Below, piece after piece: positions 6,262-12,951 of a stretch of 13,648 bases of DNA (positions within the stretch are counted from its first letter, which is position 1; every line of letters begins with the position of its first letter). Position numbers and translations under genes: made by a program. The stretch spans positions 1-13,648 of the forward strand of contig JAFCEW010000007.1 in the NCBI GenBank assembly GCA_017608955.1. The letters are read 5' to 3'. The notes below the pieces were generated by a model. It ran no database searches. It was not told the origin of the DNA and saw only the letters and a list, made by a program, of their open reading frames with translations. The DNA is from Candidatus Aenigmatarchaeota archaeon. GTDB lineage: Archaea > Aenigmatarchaeota > Aenigmatarchaeia > CG10238-14.

Positions 6262-6540
6262 ATGCATGCATTGGCAAAAGTTTTCATAGGAATTGTATTG
6301 TTTTTAGTTCCACTCGTACTATATGCATATGAGTATCTATACCATGTAAATCCAACATTTATGGGAATACAATTTAATCTATTGGGATCCTTATGGATAG
6401 TACTACAAGGAATAATTCCACCAATGCTAATGATATTAGGATTATTTGTAGTTTGGTTAGAGCTTGACGAGTGGAAAATTGACAGAGAACTAAAAGCAGA
6501 AGAAAAAAAGCAATCAAAAAAGAAGGAAAAGAAAAAATAA
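6262..6540 (+). CDS. Small membrane protein with lysine-rich cytoplasmic tail
   Basis: I do not recognise a family for this 92-residue protein. It has two hydrophobic helices, about 5-22 (AKVFIGIVLFLVPLVLYA) and 43-66 (SLWIVLQGIIPPMLMILGLFVVWL). The connecting loop carries YEYLYHVNPTFMG. The C-terminal tail (68-92) is highly charged, LDEWKIDRELKAEEKK then mostly lysine. By the positive-inside rule both ends are cytoplasmic, leaving the basic tail free to touch nucleic acid or ribosomes. A strong Shine-Dalgarno and a good promoter support expression. It diverges from eL15 and is followed 33 bases later by fen on the same strand. The link to either neighbour is unproven. Confidence 0.8.
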   Translation: MHALAKVFIGIVLFLVPLVLYAYEYLYHVNPTFMGIQFNLLGSLWIVLQGIIPPMLMILGLFVVWLELDEWKIDRELKAEEKKQSKKKEKKK

Positions 6541-6554
6541 TTCTTTTTCTTTTT
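6541..6554 (+). terminator. T-rich tract between membrane protein gene and fen
   Basis: A run of T residues broken by two C residues directly follows the stop codon, as in archaeal oligo-T terminators. It suggests that the upstream gene ends here and that fen has its own start site in the remaining short gap, though no clear TATA box is visible. Confidence 0.4.
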
Positions 6555-6573
6555 ACTATTTTAATTTGATTAT

Positions 6574-7605
6574 ATGGGAGTTCAATTAAACCGGATTATT
6601 CCTAAAAGAAAAATAAATTTAGAATTCCTTAGCAATAAAAAAATAGCTATTGATGCTTTTAATATGATTTTTCAGTTTTTGTCTACTATAAGACAAAGAG
6701 AAACCGGTGAGCCATTAAAAGATAGTAAAGGAAATGTGACATCTCACTTATCTGGTTTATTTTATAGAAACATAAGATTTTTAGAAAATAATATAAAGCC
6801 AGTATATGTTTTTGACGGATCTCCTCCTGAATTCAAGCGAAAAACCATAATGGAAAGAGAAAAAAGAAAAGAAGAAGCAATGAAAAAATTAGAGCAAGCA
6901 TTAAAAGAAGGAAAAATTGAAGATGTGATGCTTTATGCACAACAAACATCTCAATTGACAGACGAAATGATCGAAGAAAGCAAGAAATTATTAGATGCAT
7001 TAGGAATACCATGGGTGCAAGCAAAAAGTGAAGGAGAAGCACAAGCATGCTATTTGGTTGAAAATAATGATGCATATGCAGTTGGTTCACAAGATTATGA
7101 TTCACTTTTATTTGGAGCAAAAAAACTTGTTAGAAATATGTCAGCAACAGGAAGAAAAAGATTTGTTAGAGGCATGTGGATAGAAATAGAGCCAGAAATA
7201 ATTGAGTTAGATGAAGTCTTGGAAGAATTAGGAATAAACAGAAATCAACTCATAATAGTAGGTATTCTTATAGGGACAGATTATAATCCAGGTGGAGTAA
7301 AAGGGATTGGTCCAAAAAATGCCTTAAAGTTAGTTAAGCAAGAAAAAACTCTTGATAAGGTATTGAAAAAAATAGATTGGGATTTTGACATAGATGCTGA
7401 AGAAATATATAATTTCTTTTTAAATCCTCCAATAGAAAAAAAATATAAAATAGAATATAGACAACCCGACAGAGATAAAATAATAAAATTGTTGGTTCAG
7501 GAGCATGATTTTTCTGAAAAAAGAGTGGAAAATAATATTGATAAATTATTACAAGCAAAAAAGCAAGAATCACAGTCTACTTTGGGTAATTGGCTAAAAC
7601 ATTAA
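6574..7605 (+). CDS. fen: Flap endonuclease 1 (FEN1)
   Basis: FEN1 is a structure-specific 5' flap endonuclease that removes displaced RNA primers and flaps during Okazaki fragment maturation and base repair. The 343 residues match the archaeal family. The N domain begins MGVQLNRIIP and carries D27 (IAIDAFN) and D81 (VFDGSPPEFK). The I domain has E153 and E155 (SEGEAQA), D174 and D176 (GSQDYDS) and D236 (IGTDYNPGG), so all seven metal-binding acids are present. A helix-hairpin-helix (PGGVKGIGPKNALKLV) follows. The C-terminal QSTLGNWL (334-341) is a PCNA-interacting PIP box. The gene converges on rnhB and overlaps it by four bases. No Shine-Dalgarno is visible, so it may be leaderless. Confidence 0.98.
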   Translation: MGVQLNRIIPKRKINLEFLSNKKIAIDAFNMIFQFLSTIRQRETGEPLKDSKGNVTSHLSGLFYRNIRFLENNIKPVYVFDGSPPEFKRKTIMEREKRKEEAMKKLEQALKEGKIEDVMLYAQQTSQLTDEMIEESKKLLDALGIPWVQAKSEGEAQACYLVENNDAYAVGSQDYDSLLFGAKKLVRNMSATGRKRFVRGMWIEIEPEIIELDEVLEELGINRNQLIIVGILIGTDYNPGGVKGIGPKNALKLVKQEKTLDKVLKKIDWDFDIDAEEIYNFFLNPPIEKKYKIEYRQPDRDKIIKLLVQEHDFSEKRVENNIDKLLQAKKQESQSTLGNWLKH

Positions 7606-8309
7606 TTGCATGGTTTTTTCTTTTTGATTAGACTTTCTATAAATCCTAGAATTGTTTTTTGTCTATATTTTTCTATTATTTGAATTGTAGTATCCCATGT
7701 AGTTCTGACGTATGATGGCATTTTACCTTTATTTTGCTCTGCTATTTTTTTTAAGAAATTTATAGTTCTCTGATCATGTGGATATCCGATACCGATTTCT
7801 TCGCCTAGCTGTTGCTCCAATTCTTTTATTGCATTATCTCTATTTACTTTTGCGACTATAGATGCAGCAGAAACAATAGGATAATTTTGATCAGCAAAAT
7901 TTTCACAGACCAATTCAATATTTTTGTTTTCTAAGTTTGACCACAAAAAGTCTCTAAATTTGTGGCTATTATGATCCGGTGAATCTATTATAACCTTATC
8001 TGGTTTTGTCATATTTATTATATCAGCCATTCGTAATGCCTCTAATTGATTTAAATTATGCCCACTTCTTCTATTAGAATCGATCTTGCAAGGAGAAATG
8101 CGAATAACAACAGAATGAGTTGCAATTTCTTCTATTTTTGGGGCAAGAGTTTCTCTTCGTTTTGGTTTTAATAATTTTGAATCTTTGACATTTAATTTTT
8201 TAAGTTTTTTTTCGTTTCTATCTTCTATTAAAATTCCACATATCACTAATGGACCAAGAACCGCTCCTCTACCAGCTTCATCTATACCTAAAATTCTTAT
8301 TTTAACCAC
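7602..8309 (-). CDS. rnhB: Ribonuclease HII
   Basis: RNase HII cuts the RNA strand of RNA/DNA hybrids and removes single ribonucleotides and primer remnants from DNA. The 235 residues include the GIDEAGRG motif (8-15; catalytic D10, E11), IIDSP (107-111; D109) and ENFADQNYPIVSAASIVAK (136-154; D140), so the DEDD set is complete. GYPHDQRT (175-182) is the usual later motif. QKTILGFI near the C-terminus (217-224) fits the PIP-box pattern and may tether the enzyme to PCNA. The start is a GTG; no in-frame ATG exists nearby, and the GTG itself lies in a GGTGG word, so the exact start is less certain than the gene. The 3' end overlaps fen. Confidence 0.96.
   Translation of the reverse strand: MVKIRILGIDEAGRGAVLGPLVICGILIEDRNEKKLKKLNVKDSKLLKPKRRETLAPKIEEIATHSVVIRISPCKIDSNRRSGHNLNQLEALRMADIINMTKPDKVIIDSPDHNSHKFRDFLWSNLENKNIELVCENFADQNYPIVSAASIVAKVNRDNAIKELEQQLGEEIGIGYPHDQRTINFLKKIAEQNKGKMPSYVRTTWDTTIQIIEKYRQKTILGFIESLIKKKKPCN
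7614..7625 (+). terminator. T-rich tract inside the rnhB 3' end, probable fen terminator
   Basis: A run of six T residues, one C and five more T residues lies 9 bases after the fen stop on the plus strand. On the other strand it is part of the lysine codons of the RNase HII tail (IKKKKP). It fits an archaeal oligo-T terminator embedded in the opposing gene. Confidence 0.4.
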
Positions 8310-8340
8310 CTTAATATTACTTTTCTAAAACAGATAAGTA

Positions 8341-8350
8341 TATTTAAAAA
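8341..8350 (-). promoter_or_regulatory. TATA-like element for rnhB
   Basis: On the minus strand this reads TTTTTAAATA, about 36 bases upstream of the rnhB GTG. A start site about 26 bp downstream gives a leader of about 10 bases. This is inferred from composition and spacing only. Confidence 0.4.
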
Positions 8351-8356
8351 CTTTCC

Positions 8357-8365
8357 TTATAAATA
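8357..8365 (+). promoter_or_regulatory. TATA box (TTATAAATA) for tbp
   Basis: This is the closest match in the window to the archaeal TTTATAWA consensus. Transcription would start near 8387, giving a leader of about 17 bases that ends with GTTGAT three bases before the tbp ATG. A second AT-rich word, TTTAAATC at 8381-8388, lies near the predicted start and could compete for binding. TBP would thus act at its own promoter. Confidence 0.5.
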
Positions 8366-8403
8366 TTTGTTAATTATAAGTTTAAATCAAAAATGTTGAT
8401 ACT

Positions 8404-8940
8404 ATGCCAGGATTTGATATCAAAATAGAAAATATAGTAGCATCTGCTACTTTAAATAGCAGAGTAGATTTAGATAAAGTAGTTGAACATTTAGAAGGAA
8501 CTGAATATGAACCTGAACAGTTCCCAGGGATAGTCTATAGATTTAAAGATCCTAAAGTAGCAACCCTAATTTTCTCATCTGGTAAAATAGTGTGCACTGG
8601 TGCTAGAAATATAGAAGATGTAAATAAGGTCATAAAAAAACTTATAAGATTACTTAGAGAAACTGAGACAGCAAATCCAAAGAATCCAAAAATACAAATA
8701 GAAAATATAGTTGCTTCAGCACAATTAAAAATGAATCTAAATCTTGATAAACTAGCATTTGATTTGGAAAATTCGGAATACGAACCAGAGCAGTTCCCAG
8801 GACTTGTTTATAGGATGTCAGGACCAAAAGTAGCATTTCTTTTATTTTCCTCTGGTAAGATTGTTTGTACAGGAGCTAGAAGTATAAAGGAAGTTGAATC
8901 TGCTATCAAATTAGTATCAAAAAGGTTAAAAAAATTATAA
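8404..8940 (+). CDS. tbp: TATA-box binding protein (TBP)
   Basis: TBP is the general transcription factor that binds the TATA box, bends it and recruits TFB and RNA polymerase. The 178 residues form two clear direct repeats: KIENIVASATL (7-17) with YEPEQFPGIVYR (35-46) and FSSGKIVCTGARN (57-69), then QIENIVASAQL (98-108) with YEPEQFPGLVYR (126-137) and FSSGKIVCTGARS (148-160). The two FSSGKIVCTGAR motifs carry the phenylalanines placed near the DNA kinks. The C-terminus is basic (SKRLKKL), without the acidic tail of some archaeal TBPs. The gene diverges from rnhB and leads a plus-strand group, with mcm starting 16 bases after its stop. Confidence 0.98.
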   Translation: MPGFDIKIENIVASATLNSRVDLDKVVEHLEGTEYEPEQFPGIVYRFKDPKVATLIFSSGKIVCTGARNIEDVNKVIKKLIRLLRETETANPKNPKIQIENIVASAQLKMNLNLDKLAFDLENSEYEPEQFPGLVYRMSGPKVAFLLFSSGKIVCTGARSIKEVESAIKLVSKRLKKL

Positions 8941-8956
8941 ACCAATAAAGTAATGC

Positions 8957-10969
8957 ATGAAAAGAAAAAATATTGTTGATCAATTTGCAACATTCTTGAC
9001 AGATAATTATTATAAAGACATAGCTTTAGCATTAGCTAAAGGAAAAAAATCATTACAAATAGACATTTCACTTCTAGATAAGTTAAATCCTGATTTAGCT
9101 GATATGCTCTTGGATGAGCCTGAAAAAACAATAGACATATTTGAAGAGGCATTAGAACAGATAGATATTCCTAATAAAAAAAAGTTTAGAATTAGATTTT
9201 TTAATATGCCAGAATCTAATAGAATAAGAATCAGAAATATAAGATCTGAGCATATTGGAAAATTCATATGTGTTGATGGAATTGTAAAAAGAGCGTCAGA
9301 AGTAAGACCAGAAGTAGCTGAAAGTACTTTTGAATGTCCAGAATGTGGAGAGCATATAACTGTTATGCAAACAGAACAAAATAAAATGATTCAATATCCA
9401 ACAAAATGTACTTGTGGTTGTAGAAGGGGATTTAAGCTAATTAGACAGAAATTATATGATGCAAGATGGATTGCAATAGAAGAACCATTTGAAATTACAA
9501 CAGGAGAAAGGCCATCAGAAATAAATGTATTTCTTAAAGAAGATTTAACATCGCCTGAAATAAGAAATAAAACAGACCCTGGAAACAGAATAAGGGTGCT
9601 TGGAGTTTTAAAAGAAATACCAAGAAAAACAATTAGAGGTATGAAATCAAGACAATTAGAAATTCTTTTGGATGCGAATAATATAGAATCAGTTGAAACT
9701 GAATGGGAAGACATTTCGATAAGCCCTGAAGATGAAAAGAAAATAAAAGAATTTGCAAAAGACCCTGAAATTTATAACAAATTAATTGCATCTTTAGCTC
9801 CAACAATGTATGGATTGGACAAATTAAAACTTGCTATTATTTTTCAAATGTTTAGTGGTGTTCCTCATATATTAAAAGATGGAACAAGAATAAGAGGAGA
9901 TATTCATATTTTATGCATAGGAGATCCTTCAACAGGTAAATCACAAGTTTTAAAATTAAGTTCAGATATGATGCCACGTGGAAAATATGTATCTGGTAAA
10001 GGAGTAACTGGTGCTGGTCTTACTGCTAGTGTTGTGAAAGATGAACAATTTCTTGGTGGATGGGTTTTAGAAGCAGGTGCATTAGTCCTAGCAAATAGAT
10101 CAATTATAGGTATTGACGAATTTGAAAAAATGGACAAAGCAGATCAAGTAGCAATGCATGAAGCAATGAGTTTACAACAAATCAGTATTGCAAAGGCATC
10201 TATAGTTGCAACATTGCCAGCAAGAACTTCTGTATTAGCAGGTGCAAATCCAAAATTAGGAAGATTTGATCCATATATTCCTATAAGAGAACAAGTAGAT
10301 ATTCCTGAAACACTTTTGTCAAGATTTGATGTAAAATTTGCTTTAAGAGATATTCCCAATCCAGAAATAGATGAAAAAATGGTTGATCATGTATTGAAAT
10401 CAAGACATTTTGAACAAGATAAAGTTTTACCAGCTATAGATCCAGCTTTTTTGAAAAAATATATCACATATGCAAAAGTAAATTGTAAGCCGGTTTTAAC
10501 AAAAGAAGCTGGTAAGAGATTAAAAGATTTTTATATTAATTTAAGATCTAAATCATCAGGTGAAGAAGCACCAATTCCAATTACATTAAGACAATACGAA
10601 GCACTTATTAGACTATCAGAAGCATCAGCAAAAGTACGATTAAGCAATAAAGTAGAAATAGAAGATGCTGAAAGAGCAATAGATATAATGAAATATTCTT
10701 TGAGACAATTTGGATTTGATCCAGAAACTGGTCTAATAGATATAGACAGGGCAGAGGGAGCAACAACAAGTGCACAGAGAAGTAAAATTAGAATAATCTT
10801 AGATATAATAGATGAATTAGAGTCTGTTTTAGGTAAAAACATTCCTGTTGACGAAATAGAACGAAGAGCAAAAGAACAGGGAGTTGAGAGAATAGATGAT
10901 ATTCTAAGAAAAATGAAAAATGAAGGAATGATTTTCGAACCAAGGAGTGGGATTATTCAGAAAGTTTAA
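8957..10969 (+). CDS. mcm: Replicative DNA helicase MCM
   Basis: MCM forms the hexameric ring that unwinds the replication fork 3'-5'. The 670-residue protein has an N-terminal OB/zinc domain (about 75-250) with C127 and C130 plus a CTCGC cluster at 151-155. The AAA+ core has Walker A GDPSTGKSQ (322-330), Walker B IIGIDEFE (383-390), sensor 1 in AGANPKLGR (428-436) and the arginine finger in LLSRFD (453-458). A C-terminal winged helix (about 605-670) ends EGMIFEPRSGIIQKV. No intein interrupts the core. It follows tbp by 16 bases without a Shine-Dalgarno, so it may be leaderless from a TATA-like stretch at the tbp 3' end (near 8933-8941) or read through from tbp. Confidence 0.98.
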   Translation: MKRKNIVDQFATFLTDNYYKDIALALAKGKKSLQIDISLLDKLNPDLADMLLDEPEKTIDIFEEALEQIDIPNKKKFRIRFFNMPESNRIRIRNIRSEHIGKFICVDGIVKRASEVRPEVAESTFECPECGEHITVMQTEQNKMIQYPTKCTCGCRRGFKLIRQKLYDARWIAIEEPFEITTGERPSEINVFLKEDLTSPEIRNKTDPGNRIRVLGVLKEIPRKTIRGMKSRQLEILLDANNIESVETEWEDISISPEDEKKIKEFAKDPEIYNKLIASLAPTMYGLDKLKLAIIFQMFSGVPHILKDGTRIRGDIHILCIGDPSTGKSQVLKLSSDMMPRGKYVSGKGVTGAGLTASVVKDEQFLGGWVLEAGALVLANRSIIGIDEFEKMDKADQVAMHEAMSLQQISIAKASIVATLPARTSVLAGANPKLGRFDPYIPIREQVDIPETLLSRFDVKFALRDIPNPEIDEKMVDHVLKSRHFEQDKVLPAIDPAFLKKYITYAKVNCKPVLTKEAGKRLKDFYINLRSKSSGEEAPIPITLRQYEALIRLSEASAKVRLSNKVEIEDAERAIDIMKYSLRQFGFDPETGLIDIDRAEGATTSAQRSKIRIILDIIDELESVLGKNIPVDEIERRAKEQGVERIDDILRKMKNEGMIFEPRSGIIQKV

Positions 10970-11002
10970 ACCATAAATATTTCCTAATCTTAATAAAAAT
11001 AG
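10963..11002 (+). promoter_or_regulatory. Promoter block of pyrE, copy A of a repeated element
   Basis: The word AGTTTAAACCATAAA (10963-10977) begins in the last codons of mcm and includes its stop. Its ATAAATAT part is centred about 26 bp upstream of the pyrE ATG, so the transcript is probably leaderless. The same 15-bp word recurs exactly before the RPA-like gene, at almost the same distance from its ATG (40 versus 39 bp). Confidence 0.6.
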
Positions 11003-11761
11003 ATGGAAGAATATCAAGAAAAATTTTTACACACTCTAGTTAGATCTGGAGGACTAAAGTTCTATAAAAAATTTATTTTAGATAAAAATGGATTTGAACT
11101 AAATAGTGGTAGAATTTCACCATATTATATAAATATTGCTGAGTCATGTAGATTTGGATATTATCAGTCTTTAATAATAGATGCATATGTAAAGGCTATT
11201 AAAAAACAGATAGGATTTGAGAATTTTGATCATATACATGGTCCAGCATATAAAGGAATACAGCTTTCAGAAGTAATTAAAAGCTATCTTTGGGAGAAAT
11301 ATAGAGTTAATAAAACATCTGGGTATGACAGAAAAGAAATAAAAAATCATGGTGATCCAAATGAAAAAATTATAATCAATCCACCTTCCACACTCGATAG
11401 AGTATTAATAGTAGATGATGTAACTACTACAGGCAAAACAATAATTGAAAATGTATATAAATTAACTAAGTATGTTTCTCATTTTTTCCAAATAAAATAT
11501 GCATTAGTTGGATTTGATCGAGAAGAAAAAAGTAGATTCTTTGGAACTAAATCAGATAAAATTCTTAAAAAACTAGGAATTGTAGAAAAAGAAAAGAACC
11601 CATCTGAAGAACTTAGAGATATGCATATATCATTTCATAAAATAATCGGAGCCAAAGAGGCGATTAAATATCTTTATGAAAATGAAATAGACGGAAAAAA
11701 ATATGTAAATGATACAATATTAAAAGGATGTAAAGAATATTGGAATAAATATGGTTATTAG
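11003..11761 (+). CDS. pyrE: Orotate phosphoribosyltransferase (PyrE), long form
   Basis: PyrE joins orotate to PRPP to give orotidine 5'-phosphate in UMP synthesis. The 252-residue protein has LNSGRISPYYINI (33-45) at the orotate/PRPP site and GPAYKGIQLSEVI (80-92). The flexible catalytic loop YDRKEIKNHGD (108-118) keeps R110, K111, K114 and H116. The PRPP motif is RVLIVDDVTTTGKT (133-146). A C-terminal helical extension ends CKEYWNKYGY, recalling the REEFGV ending of E. coli PyrE. These motifs fit the bacterial/eukaryotic-type enzyme better than the shorter archaeal ones I know, suggesting transfer. It is longer than the E. coli enzyme by about 40 residues. No other pyrimidine gene is nearby; it lies between mcm and the RPA-like gene. 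Confidence 0.92.
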   Translation: MEEYQEKFLHTLVRSGGLKFYKKFILDKNGFELNSGRISPYYINIAESCRFGYYQSLIIDAYVKAIKKQIGFENFDHIHGPAYKGIQLSEVIKSYLWEKYRVNKTSGYDRKEIKNHGDPNEKIIINPPSTLDRVLIVDDVTTTGKTIIENVYKLTKYVSHFFQIKYALVGFDREEKSRFFGTKSDKILKKLGIVEKEKNPSEELRDMHISFHKIIGAKEAIKYLYENEIDGKKYVNDTILKGCKEYWNKYGY

Positions 11762-11798
11762 TTTAAACCATAAAAACATAACTTCATAATAAAATAGT
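11760..11798 (+). promoter_or_regulatory. Promoter block of the RPA-like gene, copy B of the repeated element
   Basis: AGTTTAAACCATAAA (11760-11774) repeats the pyrE promoter word exactly, and the run just before the ATG (TAATAAAATAG) nearly repeats copy A (TAATAAAAATAG). The CATAAAA part is centred about 26 bp before the ATG, fitting a leaderless transcript. Confidence 0.6.
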
Positions 11799-12536
11799 AT
11801 GGAAAATTTAAGGCAAACTGCAATACCCTCAAGAATAATAGATATAACAAAAGGCAGATTTATAAGGAAAGAAGGTCTAGAGCCAAGTTATATTCTTACA
11901 GATATGGGTCAAAAAATATCAAGAACAAAAATAGTAGGAACCATAGTTGACAAATTCATAAGAGAAGAAAGCAATTATTCTACTATAACTCTTGATGATG
12001 ATACAGATTCTATACAGATAAAAACATTTGGAAATGACACATCTCTATTAGAAAATTTTGATATAGGGGATATAGTATTTGTAATTGGTAAAATCAGAGA
12101 ATACAACAATCAAAATTATATAATACCTGAAATTATTAAAAAAGTAGAACCAGATTATGAATATTTACATAAATTAGAAGTATTAAGAAATTTATTAGAG
12201 CAAAAGAAAATTATAAAAATAATCAAAAAACATAAGGATAATTTTGCTGATTTAGAAGAATTGAAAAGATTTTTAAAGAAAAAATATAATATAGATGAAA
12301 ATATTATAGAAACTATATCTTTACTACTTAATGAAAAACAAGAAGCAAAAGAAAAGGACTATAAGCCATTTGTGATAAAAAAGATAGAAGAGTTGGATAA
12401 AGGAGATGGGATAGAAATTAAAATATTGTTTGAACAATGTAAACTCCCAGAGAATATATTTGAAGAAGTTGTAAATGAATTATTATCAGAGGGTATTTGT
12501 TATGAACCAAAACCAGGAGTATTGAAAGTGGTCTAA
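11799..12536 (+). CDS. RPA32-like single-stranded DNA-binding protein (OB fold plus winged helix)
   Basis: This looks like an archaeal RPA32-type subunit that protects single-stranded DNA at forks and repair sites. The 245 residues show a single OB fold at about 42-115: RTKIVGTIVDKFIREE, YSTITLDDDTDSIQIKTF, then FDIGDIVFVIGKIREY and NQNYIIPEIIKKV. A charged helical linker (about 118-185) is followed by a C-terminal winged helix (about 188-245) ending LLSEGICYEPKPGVLKVV. There is no zinc motif. The architecture, one OB fold plus winged helix, is that of RPA32 rather than RPA70. It lies two genes after mcm, with its own predicted leaderless promoter, and its stop directly abuts the aIF2-beta ATG. 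The family call is firm at domain level, less so for the exact orthologue. Confidence 0.82.
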   Translation: MENLRQTAIPSRIIDITKGRFIRKEGLEPSYILTDMGQKISRTKIVGTIVDKFIREESNYSTITLDDDTDSIQIKTFGNDTSLLENFDIGDIVFVIGKIREYNNQNYIIPEIIKKVEPDYEYLHKLEVLRNLLEQKKIIKIIKKHKDNFADLEELKRFLKKKYNIDENIIETISLLLNEKQEAKEKDYKPFVIKKIEELDKGDGIEIKILFEQCKLPENIFEEVVNELLSEGICYEPKPGVLKVV

Positions 12537-12944
12537 ATGAAAAATTATGAAAAAATGTTGTCAGAAGCAATGAAAAAAATATCAAAGAATATTTCTAAAG
12601 ATACAAGATTAGAGATACCTAAACCACAGATTATAGTTCAAGGAAATCAGACTATAATAACAAATTTTATTGAGATAGCTAATATTATAAGGAGAGATCC
12701 TAAACATTTTGCAAAGTTTTTATTTAGAGAATTAGCAACACCTGGAAATATAAATGATACAAGGCTTATTCTTCAGGGTAGAGTCTATAGAAATCTAATT
12801 GAAAAGAAAATAAATGACTATATAAAAGAATTTGTTGAATGTAAGGAATGTAAAAAATTAGATACAGTTCTTATAAAAGAAAAAAGAATCACATTTTTGA
12901 AATGTGAGGCATGTGGTGCAAAAGAAGCTGTAAGAAAAATATAG
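12537..12944 (+). CDS. eif2b: Translation initiation factor aIF2 subunit beta
   Basis: This is the beta subunit of the heterotrimeric aIF2, which delivers initiator Met-tRNA to the small ribosomal subunit. The 135 residues are complete: an N-terminal helix, the central alpha-beta domain with PKPQIIVQGNQTIITNF (28-44), RRDPKHFAKFLFRELATPG (52-70) and LILQGRVYRNLIEKKINDYI (77-96), then a C-terminal zinc ribbon with C102, C105, C123 and C126. The ATG abuts the stop of the RPA-like gene (TAAATG), with only a weak GTGGT upstream, so it is probably translated by coupling. It is followed 7 bases later by the DUF424 gene, a frequent archaeal neighbour of aIF2-beta as far as I know. Confidence 0.97.
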   Translation: MKNYEKMLSEAMKKISKNISKDTRLEIPKPQIIVQGNQTIITNFIEIANIIRRDPKHFAKFLFRELATPGNINDTRLILQGRVYRNLIEKKINDYIKEFVECKECKKLDTVLIKEKRITFLKCEACGAKEAVRKI

Positions 12945-12951
12945 TGTTATT

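Noticed and set aside
8404..8940. Internal duplication in tbp as a recent repeat
   Set aside because: The two-fold repeat is the ancient, universal architecture of TBP and not specific to this genome.
8938..8956. TAAACCAATAAA before mcm as a third copy of the pyrE/RPA promoter block
   Set aside because: Only part of the word matches, and it sits 13 bp from the ATG instead of about 30, so chance similarity in AT-rich sequence is likely.
9904..10842. Open frames on the minus strand inside mcm
   Set aside because: They are shadows of the AAA+ coding region, with no start signals and no recognisable motifs.
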